Assembly (NCBI GenBank): GCA_021201665.1
Contig: JAJQEO010000062.1
Location: 1 to 46,607, forward strand
Direction of reading: 5' to 3'
Source of the DNA: Lachnospiraceae bacterium
GTDB lineage: Bacteria; Bacillota; Clostridia; Lachnospirales; Lachnospiraceae
DNA length: 46,607 bases
Below, in pieces: positions 25,005 through 33,014 of the stretch (the stretch's first letter is position 1; each line of letters begins with the position of its first letter). The translations under genes and the position numbers were made by a program. Under the pieces are notes generated by a model. It ran no database searches. It was not told where the DNA came from and worked only from the letters and a program-made list of their open reading frames with translations.

Positions 25005-26345
25005 ATGATAGATAAAATCATAAAAGCGCTGCAGTCGCAGCCGGTTTCGGATTATCTGCTGCGCGACGTTCAAAAAGAGACGGTGGAATTGTTTTTCATA
25101 AAAAAGAATCTGGACATGCGCCGCGCGGAAAACGTGCGGGACTGTTCTGTCACGGTTTACCTCGACTTCGAGAAAGAGGGAAGCTCCTGCCGGGGCGAGG
25201 CGAGCTTTACAGTCGGGCCTTCTTTTTCAGAGGAGGAAATTTTGGAAAAATGCAGGAAAGCATATCTTTCCGCAGGCTTTGTGGCGAATCCGCACTATGA
25301 GCTGCCATCCGGGACGAAGAGCGACTGTGTCACGGTGGAGAGCGACCTGGCCGGGATGTCATTGGAAGAGGCAGCCGGGAGGATGGTACAGGCATTGTTT
25401 GCCCCGGATCATTCAGAAGATCTTTTGGGCGGGCAGACTTTTTCACAGTTGGATAGCCGCTCCTGTGCATTCTTAAATTCAGCGGAGCTGTTTGTGGAGA
25501 AGACTACCTGTCGTATTATCAACTCCAGGGGCGTGGATGTCAGCTATGTGAAGTACAATGTGAACGGTGAATTCGTAGCACAGTGTAAAAAGCCGCAGGA
25601 TGTGGAGACTTATGAGCATTTTTCCTATGATACTCTGGATACGGCGGGACTTTCCGAGCTGGTGGAGAGAACACTGCGGATGACGGAGGATCGGGCTCTG
25701 GCGGGCACCATGCCTGCCACCGGCATCTATGATGTGCTGCTTTCAGACGAATATGCAGCGGAGATCTTCCGCTTCTATCTGGAGCGCGGTGCGGGACATA
25801 CAATCTACCAGCATATGTCGGATTATCGGGTGGGTGATTTTATACAGGGTAAACTGGAAGAAGTGACCGGACCGCTGCTGAATCTGGACTATGAGCCCAC
25901 GGAACCGTACAGCTATGAGGGACTGGCGATGAACACGCTCCCCTGTATCCGGGACGGCATCTTCTGTAACATTCATGGAAGCGCCCGTTTCTGCCAGTAT
26001 CTGGGGGTAAAGGAGACTGGCGTGTATTCAAAAATTTCCTGCCATCCCGGCGATGTGGATTTCGAAGAGATGAAAAAGCGCCCGGGGCTTTATGTAGTGA
26101 ATTTCTCGGATTTCCAGATGGATTCCTCGAGCGGCAATTTTGGCGGAGAGATCCGGCTGGCTTACTTAAACAATGGAGAGACGATTACCCCGGTGACCGG
26201 AGGCTCTGCCAACGGAAGCATTTTTGAGGCGCAGAAGAGCTTTGTCTTTTCAAAGGAAACGCAGGCTCTTCCGGCCTTTCGCGGGCCGAAGGGAGTCCTT
26301 TTGAAGCAGGTCGCGGTCGCGGGGGCCGATGACAGCCGGACGTAA
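25005..26345 (+). CDS. tldE: TldE/PmbA family protease subunit
   Basis: Non-catalytic partner of TldD, 446 residues. It lacks the HExxxH motif, as expected. The N-terminal domain has FFIKKNLDMRRAENVRDCSVTVYLD and the C-terminal part shows the PmbA-like GLAMNTLPCIRDGIFCNIHGSARFCQYLG and FSDFQMDSSSGNFGGEIRLAY segments. ATG 25005 has AGGAG upstream. The stop codon lies inside an imperfect direct repeat of about 40 bp (26330-26410) that carries on past the gene, so the last residues may be recent additions. Confidence 0.88.
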   Translation: MIDKIIKALQSQPVSDYLLRDVQKETVELFFIKKNLDMRRAENVRDCSVTVYLDFEKEGSSCRGEASFTVGPSFSEEEILEKCRKAYLSAGFVANPHYELPSGTKSDCVTVESDLAGMSLEEAAGRMVQALFAPDHSEDLLGGQTFSQLDSRSCAFLNSAELFVEKTTCRIINSRGVDVSYVKYNVNGEFVAQCKKPQDVETYEHFSYDTLDTAGLSELVERTLRMTEDRALAGTMPATGIYDVLLSDEYAAEIFRFYLERGAGHTIYQHMSDYRVGDFIQGKLEEVTGPLLNLDYEPTEPYSYEGLAMNTLPCIRDGIFCNIHGSARFCQYLGVKETGVYSKISCHPGDVDFEEMKKRPGLYVVNFSDFQMDSSSGNFGGEIRLAYLNNGETITPVTGGSANGSIFEAQKSFVFSKETQALPAFRGPKGVLLKQVAVAGADDSRT

Positions 26346-26482
26346 ATGGGTATTTGTCGTGAAAACCAATGACGGTCGGGCGTAAATAGACATTTTGTTG
26401 TGAAAGCCGGCAGAGGCTGCCGGATATGAGTGAGGCAGCCCGGAGTGCCAGGATAGTCTGTCGGAGACAATGAGGATTTTGT

Positions 26483-28531
26483 ATGATATTTGGGAAATAT
26501 ATCAACCGGTATTATCTGAAAAACGGGCCGATTCTGCTGCTGGGCGTGGCGGCTCTTGTTCTGGTTGATTATTTTCAGCTGCTGATTCCGGAATTCTACC
26601 GGATTGTGGTGAACGGAGTGAATGTGGGGCGCGTCGAAATCGACGGGATTCTGGTGGATTTTACCCTGGATGTGCTGCTTGACGAGGTCTGCCTGCCGAT
26701 GATTTTTACCATTCTGGCGATGGTAGTCGGGCGCTTCCTCTGGCGGGTCTGTTTTTTCGGGGCGGCTGTCCGCGTGGAGACGGACCTGCGTTGTCAGATG
26801 TTTGCGCGCAGCAAGGATCTGTCGCAGGAATATTATCAGAAAAATAAGGTGGGCTCTTTGATGAGCCTGTATACGAATGATTTGGACACGATTCAGGAAT
26901 GCTTCGGTGACGGGATGCTGATGTTTTTTGACGCACTGGTGCTGGGGAGCATGGCTCTTGTCAAGATGCTGCGGATGGATCTTTTCCTCACCGCGCTTTC
27001 AATGATCCCGCTGGTGCTTCTGGGCGTGATGGGGCTGACGCTTGGCCGCATGATGGTGAAACGCTGGGAGGTGCGGCAGGAGGCATTTTCAGATCTGTCT
27101 GATTTTGCACAGGAGAATTTTTCAGGGATTGCTGTCGTAAAGGCCTTCGTCAAAGAATACGTGCAGCTGCAGGCGTTTGCGAGGCTGAACCGGGAAAATG
27201 AGGACGCGAATGTCTCTTACACGCGGGTTTCCACTCTGCTGACGATTCTGGTGACGCTGTTTGTGGAGTCTGTAATCTGCGTAATCCTTGGCTACGGCGG
27301 GTATCTTGTCTACCAATCCCGGTTTGACGCCGGCATGCTGATTGAGTACATCGGCTATTTTTCCTCGATTGTCTGGCCGATCATGGCGATTGCCATGCTG
27401 ATTGAAAAGACTTCGCGCGGGAAAGCCTCGGTGAACCGTGTCAGCGAGCTTTTGGATACGGAAATTGACGTAAAGGACCGGGAAGGGGTTTCTGAGCCTG
27501 ATGCGGTGAAGGGAAAAATTGAATTCCGGCATCTTTCCTTTCGCTATCCGGGCAGTGATTCAGATGTCCTTAAAGATGTTTCCTTTACCATCGAGCCGGG
27601 AGAGAGCGTCGGCATCGTCGGGCGCACGGGCGCGGGCAAGACGACTCTTGTCGATCTGATTCTCCGCACCTGGAATGTGGCGGACGGCACTCTTTTTGTG
27701 GATGATAAAGACGTCAACGATATTTCTATCCGCTCGGTGCGGGCGGCATGCGCCTATGTGCCGCAGGACAATTTCCTGTTTTCCGATACGATTGCGAGAA
27801 ATATCGCCTTTTCGGAAGAGGAAGAGGGGGACCTTTCCCGGACTTTGTCCGAACGAAAAGAGGATAGATTGTCCCGAGTGTTGTCCGAACAAAAAGAGGA
27901 CCGTCCCTCCGTGGGGCGGTCTGCACGGAAGGAGAATGGCCCTTCCGTGGGTCGGCCTGCACGGAAGGAGAATGCCCCCTCCGGAGCGTGGTCTGCGTGG
28001 AAGGAGGAAGACCTGTCCAGAAACCGGTCTGCGCGAAAAGAAAACGACCGATCCGGGAGCCAGTCTGCACGAAAAGCGGACGACCTCGCTGTGCGAATCC
28101 GCAAGGCAGCCATCAATGCGGATGTTGACGCGGATATTTCTGCTTTTACAGAAGGGTACGAGACGATCCTCGGGGAGCGCGGTGTGACCGTCTCCGGCGG
28201 ACAGAAGCAGCGCATTTCCATCGCGCGGGCGCTGATGAAGGACGCGCCGATCCTGATTCTGGACGATTCTGTCTCTGCAGTGGATACGGGTACGGAGCGT
28301 GTGATTCTGGATCATTTAAAAGAGCGTGTTGGTAAGACGACCATTCTGATCGCGCACCGCATTTCCACCGTGGAACAGATGGACAAGATTGTTTTTCTGG
28401 AAGAGGGTCAGGTGAAGGCGGTCGGATCTCACGTAGAGCTTTGTAAGACATGCGGGGCATATCAGCGGATGGTACAGCTGCAGCAGCTGGAGGATGAAGA
28501 ACGGCGCAGGGGAGGTGCGGATCATGCATGA
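26483..28531 (+). CDS. ABC exporter half-transporter with degenerate ATPase site and a repeat insert
   Basis: First half of a heterodimeric type IV (BmrCD/TM287-288-like) exporter. Membrane domain about 1-320, ATPase domain after 345: Walker A GIVGRTGAGKTT, Q-loop YVPQDNFLF, signature VSGGQKQR, and Walker B LILDDSVSAVD with Asp in place of the catalytic Glu, as in the degenerate site of heterodimers. Between Q-loop and signature an insert of seven 12-residue repeats (residues 450-533) enlarges the helical subdomain. At 682 residues it is about 90 longer than the family norm. It overlaps the next gene by 8 bp. Cargo unknown. Confidence 0.92.
   Translation: MIFGKYINRYYLKNGPILLLGVAALVLVDYFQLLIPEFYRIVVNGVNVGRVEIDGILVDFTLDVLLDEVCLPMIFTILAMVVGRFLWRVCFFGAAVRVETDLRCQMFARSKDLSQEYYQKNKVGSLMSLYTNDLDTIQECFGDGMLMFFDALVLGSMALVKMLRMDLFLTALSMIPLVLLGVMGLTLGRMMVKRWEVRQEAFSDLSDFAQENFSGIAVVKAFVKEYVQLQAFARLNRENEDANVSYTRVSTLLTILVTLFVESVICVILGYGGYLVYQSRFDAGMLIEYIGYFSSIVWPIMAIAMLIEKTSRGKASVNRVSELLDTEIDVKDREGVSEPDAVKGKIEFRHLSFRYPGSDSDVLKDVSFTIEPGESVGIVGRTGAGKTTLVDLILRTWNVADGTLFVDDKDVNDISIRSVRAACAYVPQDNFLFSDTIARNIAFSEEEEGDLSRTLSERKEDRLSRVLSEQKEDRPSVGRSARKENGPSVGRPARKENAPSGAWSAWKEEDLSRNRSARKENDRSGSQSARKADDLAVRIRKAAINADVDADISAFTEGYETILGERGVTVSGGQKQRISIARALMKDAPILILDDSVSAVDTGTERVILDHLKERVGKTTILIAHRISTVEQMDKIVFLEEGQVKAVGSHVELCKTCGAYQRMVQLQQLEDEERRRGGADHA
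27830..28081 (+). repeat. Seven in-frame 36-bp repeats in the ABC exporter ATPase domain
   Basis: Seven units of exactly 36 bp encode 12-residue repeats, from DLSRTLSERKED to DRSGSQSARKAD. The third residue is always Ser with codon TCC and the tenth is always Lys; other positions vary. Units 3 and 4 are nearly identical in DNA, showing recent duplication. The frame is kept throughout and the ATPase motifs on both sides are intact. Confidence 0.93.
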
Positions 28532-30395
28532 GTATTATCCCCTGCTGCTGGTGGGGGCGATTATCGGCGTGATCAGTGCCATACTGATCGCGGCGTACGC
28601 GCTGGTAAAGGAAAGCAAAGAAAGTAAAGAGACAGCGGATTTTGCACGCAGCATGAAGGATGGCGAAATTCTGAGCCGCCTGATGGTCTACGCAAAGCCT
28701 TACTGGAAACAGTTCCTGCTGGTTCTGGTCCTGGTGCTGCTTTCGGTCGCGTATAACATTCTTTCACCACTGATCGTGGGAGAGATCGAAAACCTGGTAG
28801 CCGGAGAGTTTACCCTGCGACCGCTGTTTTCCTATGTGACGGTGTACGCTTTGATTTTGCTTGTTTCTATGGTTTGCACATATTTCCAGGCGATTATCCT
28901 GCAGAAGGTCGGACAGAAAATCATTTCTGCGATGAGGGAGGATCTGTTTACCCATATTAACTCCTTTTCTCACGCGCAGATGACAGAAATTCCGGTCGGT
29001 AAGCTGGTGACACGCGTGACGAATGACACCAACGCGATTTCCATGATGTTTACCAACCTGCTGGTGAACCTGGTCAAAAATATTTTTGTAATCCTGGGCG
29101 TACTTGCAGCCATGTTGTTTCTGAATTACGAGCTGACGCTGATGGTACTCTGCTTTGTGCCGTTTATCGTCCTGTTTACTGTTATTTTCCGTAAATTTAC
29201 GCGCCGGGCGCAGCGGAAGGTCAAGGACGCTACCACCGATATCAATACCTGGCTGTCCGAAAATCTTTCCGGCATCAAGATCACGCAGGTGTTCGGCCGC
29301 GAGGAGGCAAAGGAGCGCGAATTCGCAGGGAAGAGCCGCGCGCTTGGCCGCGCGAAAGGGGAACAGGTCTTTGTGTTTGGGATTTTCCGCCCGATGATTT
29401 ATATGCTCTACATCAGCTCTGTGCTCTGTCTGCTGTATCTGGGAGGAAAGGGCTATATTCAGAATACGGTTTTTCTGGGGCAGGTGATTGAGAGCGGCAC
29501 GATTGTTTCCTTTTATATGTACATTTCCCGCTTTTTTGAACCGATCCAGACTCTGGCGGAGCAGTTCAACTGGTTTCAGTCCGCCTTCGCGTCTGCGGAA
29601 AAGGTCTTTTCCATCCTGGATCTGGAGCCGGAAATGGTGGACGATGAGGATGCGCGTGAATTGCCGGAGATTCGCGGCGAAATTGAGTTTAAAGATGTCT
29701 GGTTTGCCTACATTCCGGGGGAGTGGGTGCTAAAAGGGGTTTCCTTCCACATTCATGCGGGGGAGACAGTGGCCTTTGTCGGTGCGACCGGCTCGGGCAA
29801 GACGACGATCCTCTCACTTCTGACCCGCAATTACGAATTTCAAAAGGGGGAAATCCTGATTGACGGCATTGATATCCGCAAAATAAAAACTGCTTCCCTG
29901 CGGCGGCAGTTTGGGCAGATGCTTCAGGATGTTTTCCTGTTTTCCGGGACGATCCGGCAGAACCTAACACTGCGCGAAGAAGTGCCGGATGAGAAAATCA
30001 TGGAGGCATGTCGATATGTGAACGCGGACGGTTTCATTGGCAGGCTCGAACACGGCCTGGATGAGGAGGTGCGTGAGCGCGGCAGCAATTTTTCCGCGGG
30101 TCAGCGGCAGCTGCTTTCCTTTGCGCGGACCATCCTCCACCATCCGTCAGTGATGATTCTCGACGAAGCGACTGCGAATATCGACACGGAGACAGAGGTC
30201 CTGATTCAGGATTCCCTGGAACGGATGCGCGGCATCGGCACCATGCTGATCGTGGCGCACCGACTTTCGACCGTCCGGAATGCCAGTCAGATTTTTGTCC
30301 TGTCTCATGGGAAAATCATCGAGCAGGGGACGCATGAGGAACTGATGGAAGCGAGGGGGAGATATTATGGGCTGTATACCATGCAGACGCTGTGA
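28524..30395 (+). CDS. ABC exporter half-transporter with the catalytic ATPase site
   Basis: Second half of the heterodimeric exporter, 623 residues. Membrane helices run about 1-340, including an extra N-terminal one (YPLLLVGAIIGVISAILIAAYAL). The ATPase domain has Walker A FVGATGSGKTT, Q-loop LQDVFLF, Walker B VMILDEATANIDT with the catalytic Glu, and H-loop VAHRLST. The signature is FSAGQ, an altered form common in this subfamily. ATG 28524 is chosen because GGAGG (28511-28515) precedes it; the longer frame has no ribosome site. Likely cotranscribed with the first half and perhaps with tldD/tldE. Confidence 0.92.
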   Translation: MHEYYPLLLVGAIIGVISAILIAAYALVKESKESKETADFARSMKDGEILSRLMVYAKPYWKQFLLVLVLVLLSVAYNILSPLIVGEIENLVAGEFTLRPLFSYVTVYALILLVSMVCTYFQAIILQKVGQKIISAMREDLFTHINSFSHAQMTEIPVGKLVTRVTNDTNAISMMFTNLLVNLVKNIFVILGVLAAMLFLNYELTLMVLCFVPFIVLFTVIFRKFTRRAQRKVKDATTDINTWLSENLSGIKITQVFGREEAKEREFAGKSRALGRAKGEQVFVFGIFRPMIYMLYISSVLCLLYLGGKGYIQNTVFLGQVIESGTIVSFYMYISRFFEPIQTLAEQFNWFQSAFASAEKVFSILDLEPEMVDDEDARELPEIRGEIEFKDVWFAYIPGEWVLKGVSFHIHAGETVAFVGATGSGKTTILSLLTRNYEFQKGEILIDGIDIRKIKTASLRRQFGQMLQDVFLFSGTIRQNLTLREEVPDEKIMEACRYVNADGFIGRLEHGLDEEVRERGSNFSAGQRQLLSFARTILHHPSVMILDEATANIDTETEVLIQDSLERMRGIGTMLIVAHRLSTVRNASQIFVLSHGKIIEQGTHEELMEARGRYYGLYTMQTL

Positions 30396-30605
30396 GAAAC
30401 GGGTTTACACCGTATAGACGTTTTAACGCATTGGTTTATACCGGGAAGAATATATCTCGTACCGGATTGTATTGTACGAACCCTGCGATGTGCTGGTTTG
30501 CGAGAGGCATCAGGCAGGGAAATTTTCGCCCCGGTGATTTCCTTTTGAAGCGGTGTGTGATACAATGAAAGCCGCGCAGTACATTTTTGCCTTATAAAAG
30601 ACAAA

Positions 30606-30627
30606 AACGGCAAAATGCTTTGCCGTT
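30606..30627. repeat. Hairpin after the ABC exporter operon
   Basis: AACGGCAAA (30606-30614) pairs with TTTGCCGTT (30619-30627). It lies 210 bp after the exporter stop and before the yeaQ-like gene. No clear T-run follows, so a terminator role is uncertain. I see no gene in 30396-30605. Confidence 0.5.
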
Positions 30628-30693
30628 CGTCACAAACGCATTATTTGCAGGGAAGGAAGGCTTCCTGCATATGGAAAAGGAGGAGAAGAATTT

Positions 30694-30945
30694 ATGTCAG
30701 GCTATGGTTTGATAGTCAGTCTGGTGATCGGCGGCGTGGCCGGCTGGCTGGCCGGGATCATCATGCACAATGAAGGAGGCATTCTGCGGAATGTGATTCT
30801 GGGAATCATCGGCGGTGTCGTCGGAAACATTGTACTGGGTGTATTCGGAATCTACGGCAGCGGGATTATCGGGAGCATCATCGTCAGCGTGATCGGTTCC
30901 TGCATCGTTATCTGGCTGGTGAACGCGATATTGGGAAGACGGTAG
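30694..30945 (+). CDS. GlsB/YeaQ/YmgE family small membrane protein
   Basis: An 83-residue protein with three hydrophobic glycine-rich membrane segments, for example LVIGGVAGWLAGIIM, LGIIGGVVGNIVLGVFG and GSIIVSVIGSCIVIWLVNAIL. This fits the transglycosylase-associated/YeaQ stress-response family, whose function is not settled. AAAAGGAGG precedes the ATG. An intrinsic terminator follows directly, so it is likely a single-gene unit. Confidence 0.9.
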   Translation: MSGYGLIVSLVIGGVAGWLAGIIMHNEGGILRNVILGIIGGVVGNIVLGVFGIYGSGIIGSIIVSVIGSCIVIWLVNAILGRR

Positions 30946-30958
30946 AAATTTTTTCGGG

Positions 30959-30984
30959 GGATGCCATCAGGCATCCTCTTTATT
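30959..30984 (+). terminator. Intrinsic terminator after the YeaQ-like gene
   Basis: GGATGCC (30959-30965), loop ATCA and GGCATCC (30970-30976) are followed by TCTTTATT. Confidence 0.85.
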
Positions 30985-30991
30985 GCGCACG

Positions 30992-31012
30992 CCCCCAATC
31001 TCTGATTGGGGG
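30992..31012. terminator. Perfect hairpin at the 3' side of the AraC regulator gene
   Basis: CCCCCAATC (30992-31000), loop TCT, GATTGGGGG (31004-31012). It stands 49 bp beyond the minus-strand araC-type stop and could end that transcript, although T's are few. Confidence 0.55.
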
Positions 31013-31060
31013 CAAAGCCCGGCTGGCCTCCTCCTGCTCGATCGGGGCCGCGAAAGGATA

Positions 31061-32308
31061 TTAGTTGCCAAGCGAGGCCTGGTATTTCCTTGTGTTTTTC
31101 GACTCCCGGAATGCTTTCGGCGTCGTGCCGGTGATTCTCTTAAACAGGCGGCTGAAATAGTAGATGTCCGCAATCCCGCACTGCTGCGCGATCGTCTTGA
31201 TCGGAAGATCCGTGCCGATAAGCAGTCCCTGCGCGTGCCGGATGCGGCTGCGGTTGACATACTCGGTGAGCGGCACGCCGACCTCTTTTTTGAAGAGGGT
31301 GGAGAGGTAGCTCGCGTTGACCGAGAGCAGGTCGGAAAAATTCTTCAGACTTAAGTCAGCGCTCAGGTCAGTCGAGATATAGGTGAGAACCTTCTGTGTC
31401 AGCGTAGAATAATTGCCCAGCGTATATCTGCGGACGAGGCGGCAGTAGCTCTGGATACACTCCCGCCTGAAAGCATTGCACTGCTCGACGGAGGAGAGCG
31501 TTTCGATGGCTTTCACATTCTGATTGGAGAGTGAGTCAATATGGATCGGGTGTACGCCGGCCATTTCGGCAGCCTTGCGAAGCAGGGTGTTCAGTGTGAT
31601 GCAGTAATCCATCTGGTCCCTCAGGCGGCTGCTTAAACGCTCCGGCATAATATGGGTGGCCTGCCGTGTGAGGACATCAAGTGCCTTTTTCTCGTTGCCC
31701 TTCTGTACGGCAGATATCATCTCCGCCTCTGCCTGATAGCGGCTCTCGATCATCTGAATGCTTAAAAACGGCTGATCCTCAATGCGGAAATAATTTTGAT
31801 AGAACTCAGACCATTGATCCAGCTCGTGAAAGGTCGTCTCCACTACTTCATATTCCTCTGCACCGAACAGACGCTGGGCAAGCAGCGTAAAGAGACTGGT
31901 GAGAATGAGCGGTGTGGCGATGTACGCGACGTCCAGATAATAATCCTGAAGCGCGCCGTGCAGCTCGTCTGGAATTTTCAGATCTTCAAAAAGCCGGGTC
32001 AGACGATCTCCCTGCATTTGCTCGAAGGTGACCGGGCCGCACGCAAACAGCTCCTCTGAGTCGGGCAGACGCAGAAATATGTAGGAGCAAAGGTATTCAT
32101 CCTTTAAAAAATAAAGCTTTTTCGGTTTCAGCTCCAGCAAAAACTGGTTGATTGAACTTTCAAGCTCACCGACATGCAGAATGTCTCGCCGCAGCCCCTG
32201 GTCAAACAGCACCGCATCCGGGCAGGGCAGCTTAAAATGGTGGAAAGGCAGACAATTATTGGTGAGCAGCTCTTCGACAAAATCTAAAATAACGTCTGTA
32301 TCTTTCAT
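31061..32308 (-). CDS. AraC family transcriptional regulator
   Basis: A 415-residue regulator with a C-terminal AraC double helix-turn-helix (about 305-405): FSDLLSVNASYLSTLFKKEVGVPLTEYVNRSRI, then IKTIAQQCGIADIYYFSRLFKRITGTTPKAFRES. The long N-terminal part has no sugar-binding cupin that I recognise and may be a YSIRK/YesN-like sensor region. It is divergent from the GH2 gene across a 706-bp gap and likely activates the carbohydrate genes to its right in response to a sugar. The ligand is unknown. Confidence 0.9.
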   Translation of the reverse strand: MKDTDVILDFVEELLTNNCLPFHHFKLPCPDAVLFDQGLRRDILHVGELESSINQFLLELKPKKLYFLKDEYLCSYIFLRLPDSEELFACGPVTFEQMQGDRLTRLFEDLKIPDELHGALQDYYLDVAYIATPLILTSLFTLLAQRLFGAEEYEVVETTFHELDQWSEFYQNYFRIEDQPFLSIQMIESRYQAEAEMISAVQKGNEKKALDVLTRQATHIMPERLSSRLRDQMDYCITLNTLLRKAAEMAGVHPIHIDSLSNQNVKAIETLSSVEQCNAFRRECIQSYCRLVRRYTLGNYSTLTQKVLTYISTDLSADLSLKNFSDLLSVNASYLSTLFKKEVGVPLTEYVNRSRIRHAQGLLIGTDLPIKTIAQQCGIADIYYFSRLFKRITGTTPKAFRESKNTRKYQASLGN

Positions 32309-32537
32309 ACAAATGTCCTTTGCAAAACTGTGAACGGCCTGTGTTTAAAACCGATGGGATTGTGGGAGACTTATTTCGGAAGGCTGTTTTACATCTGTCT
32401 CTGATGGCAGGCCCCTGATGGCAAAAAAGCAAAATGGAAACAGAAAACCCCTTCATTTCGGATATTTTAGCATAAGTGATATTTCTTTTAAAGTGTTTTT
32501 TCAGTGAATCATTAAATGATTCGAGCGACAAAAGGAC

Positions 32538-32610
32538 ATGATACTACGGTCCCCAAGTCAGAAATAGGAACGCAAGCGTTCCATTCCTGACCTTGTGTCC
32601 CTTGTATCAT
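32538..32610. repeat. 73-bp imperfect palindrome between araC-type and GH2 genes
   Basis: Outer arms ATGATAC (32538-32544) and GTATCAT (32604-32610) enclose an inner perfect GGAACGC-AA-GCGTTCC (32567-32582), with partial pairing between. The whole could fold into one long hairpin. The rest of 32309-33014 is AT-rich and has no convincing gene. TTGACA at 32789-32794 followed by a TGACA/TGTCA inverted repeat may mark a control site, though no -10 was found at proper spacing. Confidence 0.65.
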
Positions 32611-33014
32611 TAAATTTGTCCGAAAAATAGAAAAAGTGCAAAAAATGCAAGAAATTCAACATAGCCGAAAAATTCTTTCTGATGTAAGATATTTATAACG
32701 ATTTCGACGAAAAAGATGGCGTGAAAGCATAAAATATCGTTGTTTTTTACAGCTGATATGGATTTCCGAAAAGAGGAAAGCTGTGATTTTGACAAAACAT
32801 GTCAGATTTTCAACGCCAGGTCGTTTGCTACTATGTGCGGTATTAGAATCAAGGGGTTACAGGTACGAAATTCATCTGGCCTTCTGGCATTCCAATATCT
32901 GTAAACGCAGCCGTTTTACATGGCGCTATAGTGCTGTGCGCGTCTGCCGGAGAGGTGATGGGCTTAAGCATTGCAATGCAGGATGGCTGAGAGCATCTAC
33001 AAGGAGGATCAGCA

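Noticed and set aside
32610..32795. 61-codon minus-strand frame in the araC-GH2 gap
   Set aside because: AT-rich, Phe- and Lys-rich chance frame without a ribosome site.
32937..33003. Possible tRNA or TPP-riboswitch-like folding before the GH2 gene
   Set aside because: A CTGAGAG word is present, but neither a cloverleaf nor the conserved TPP pairings could be traced.
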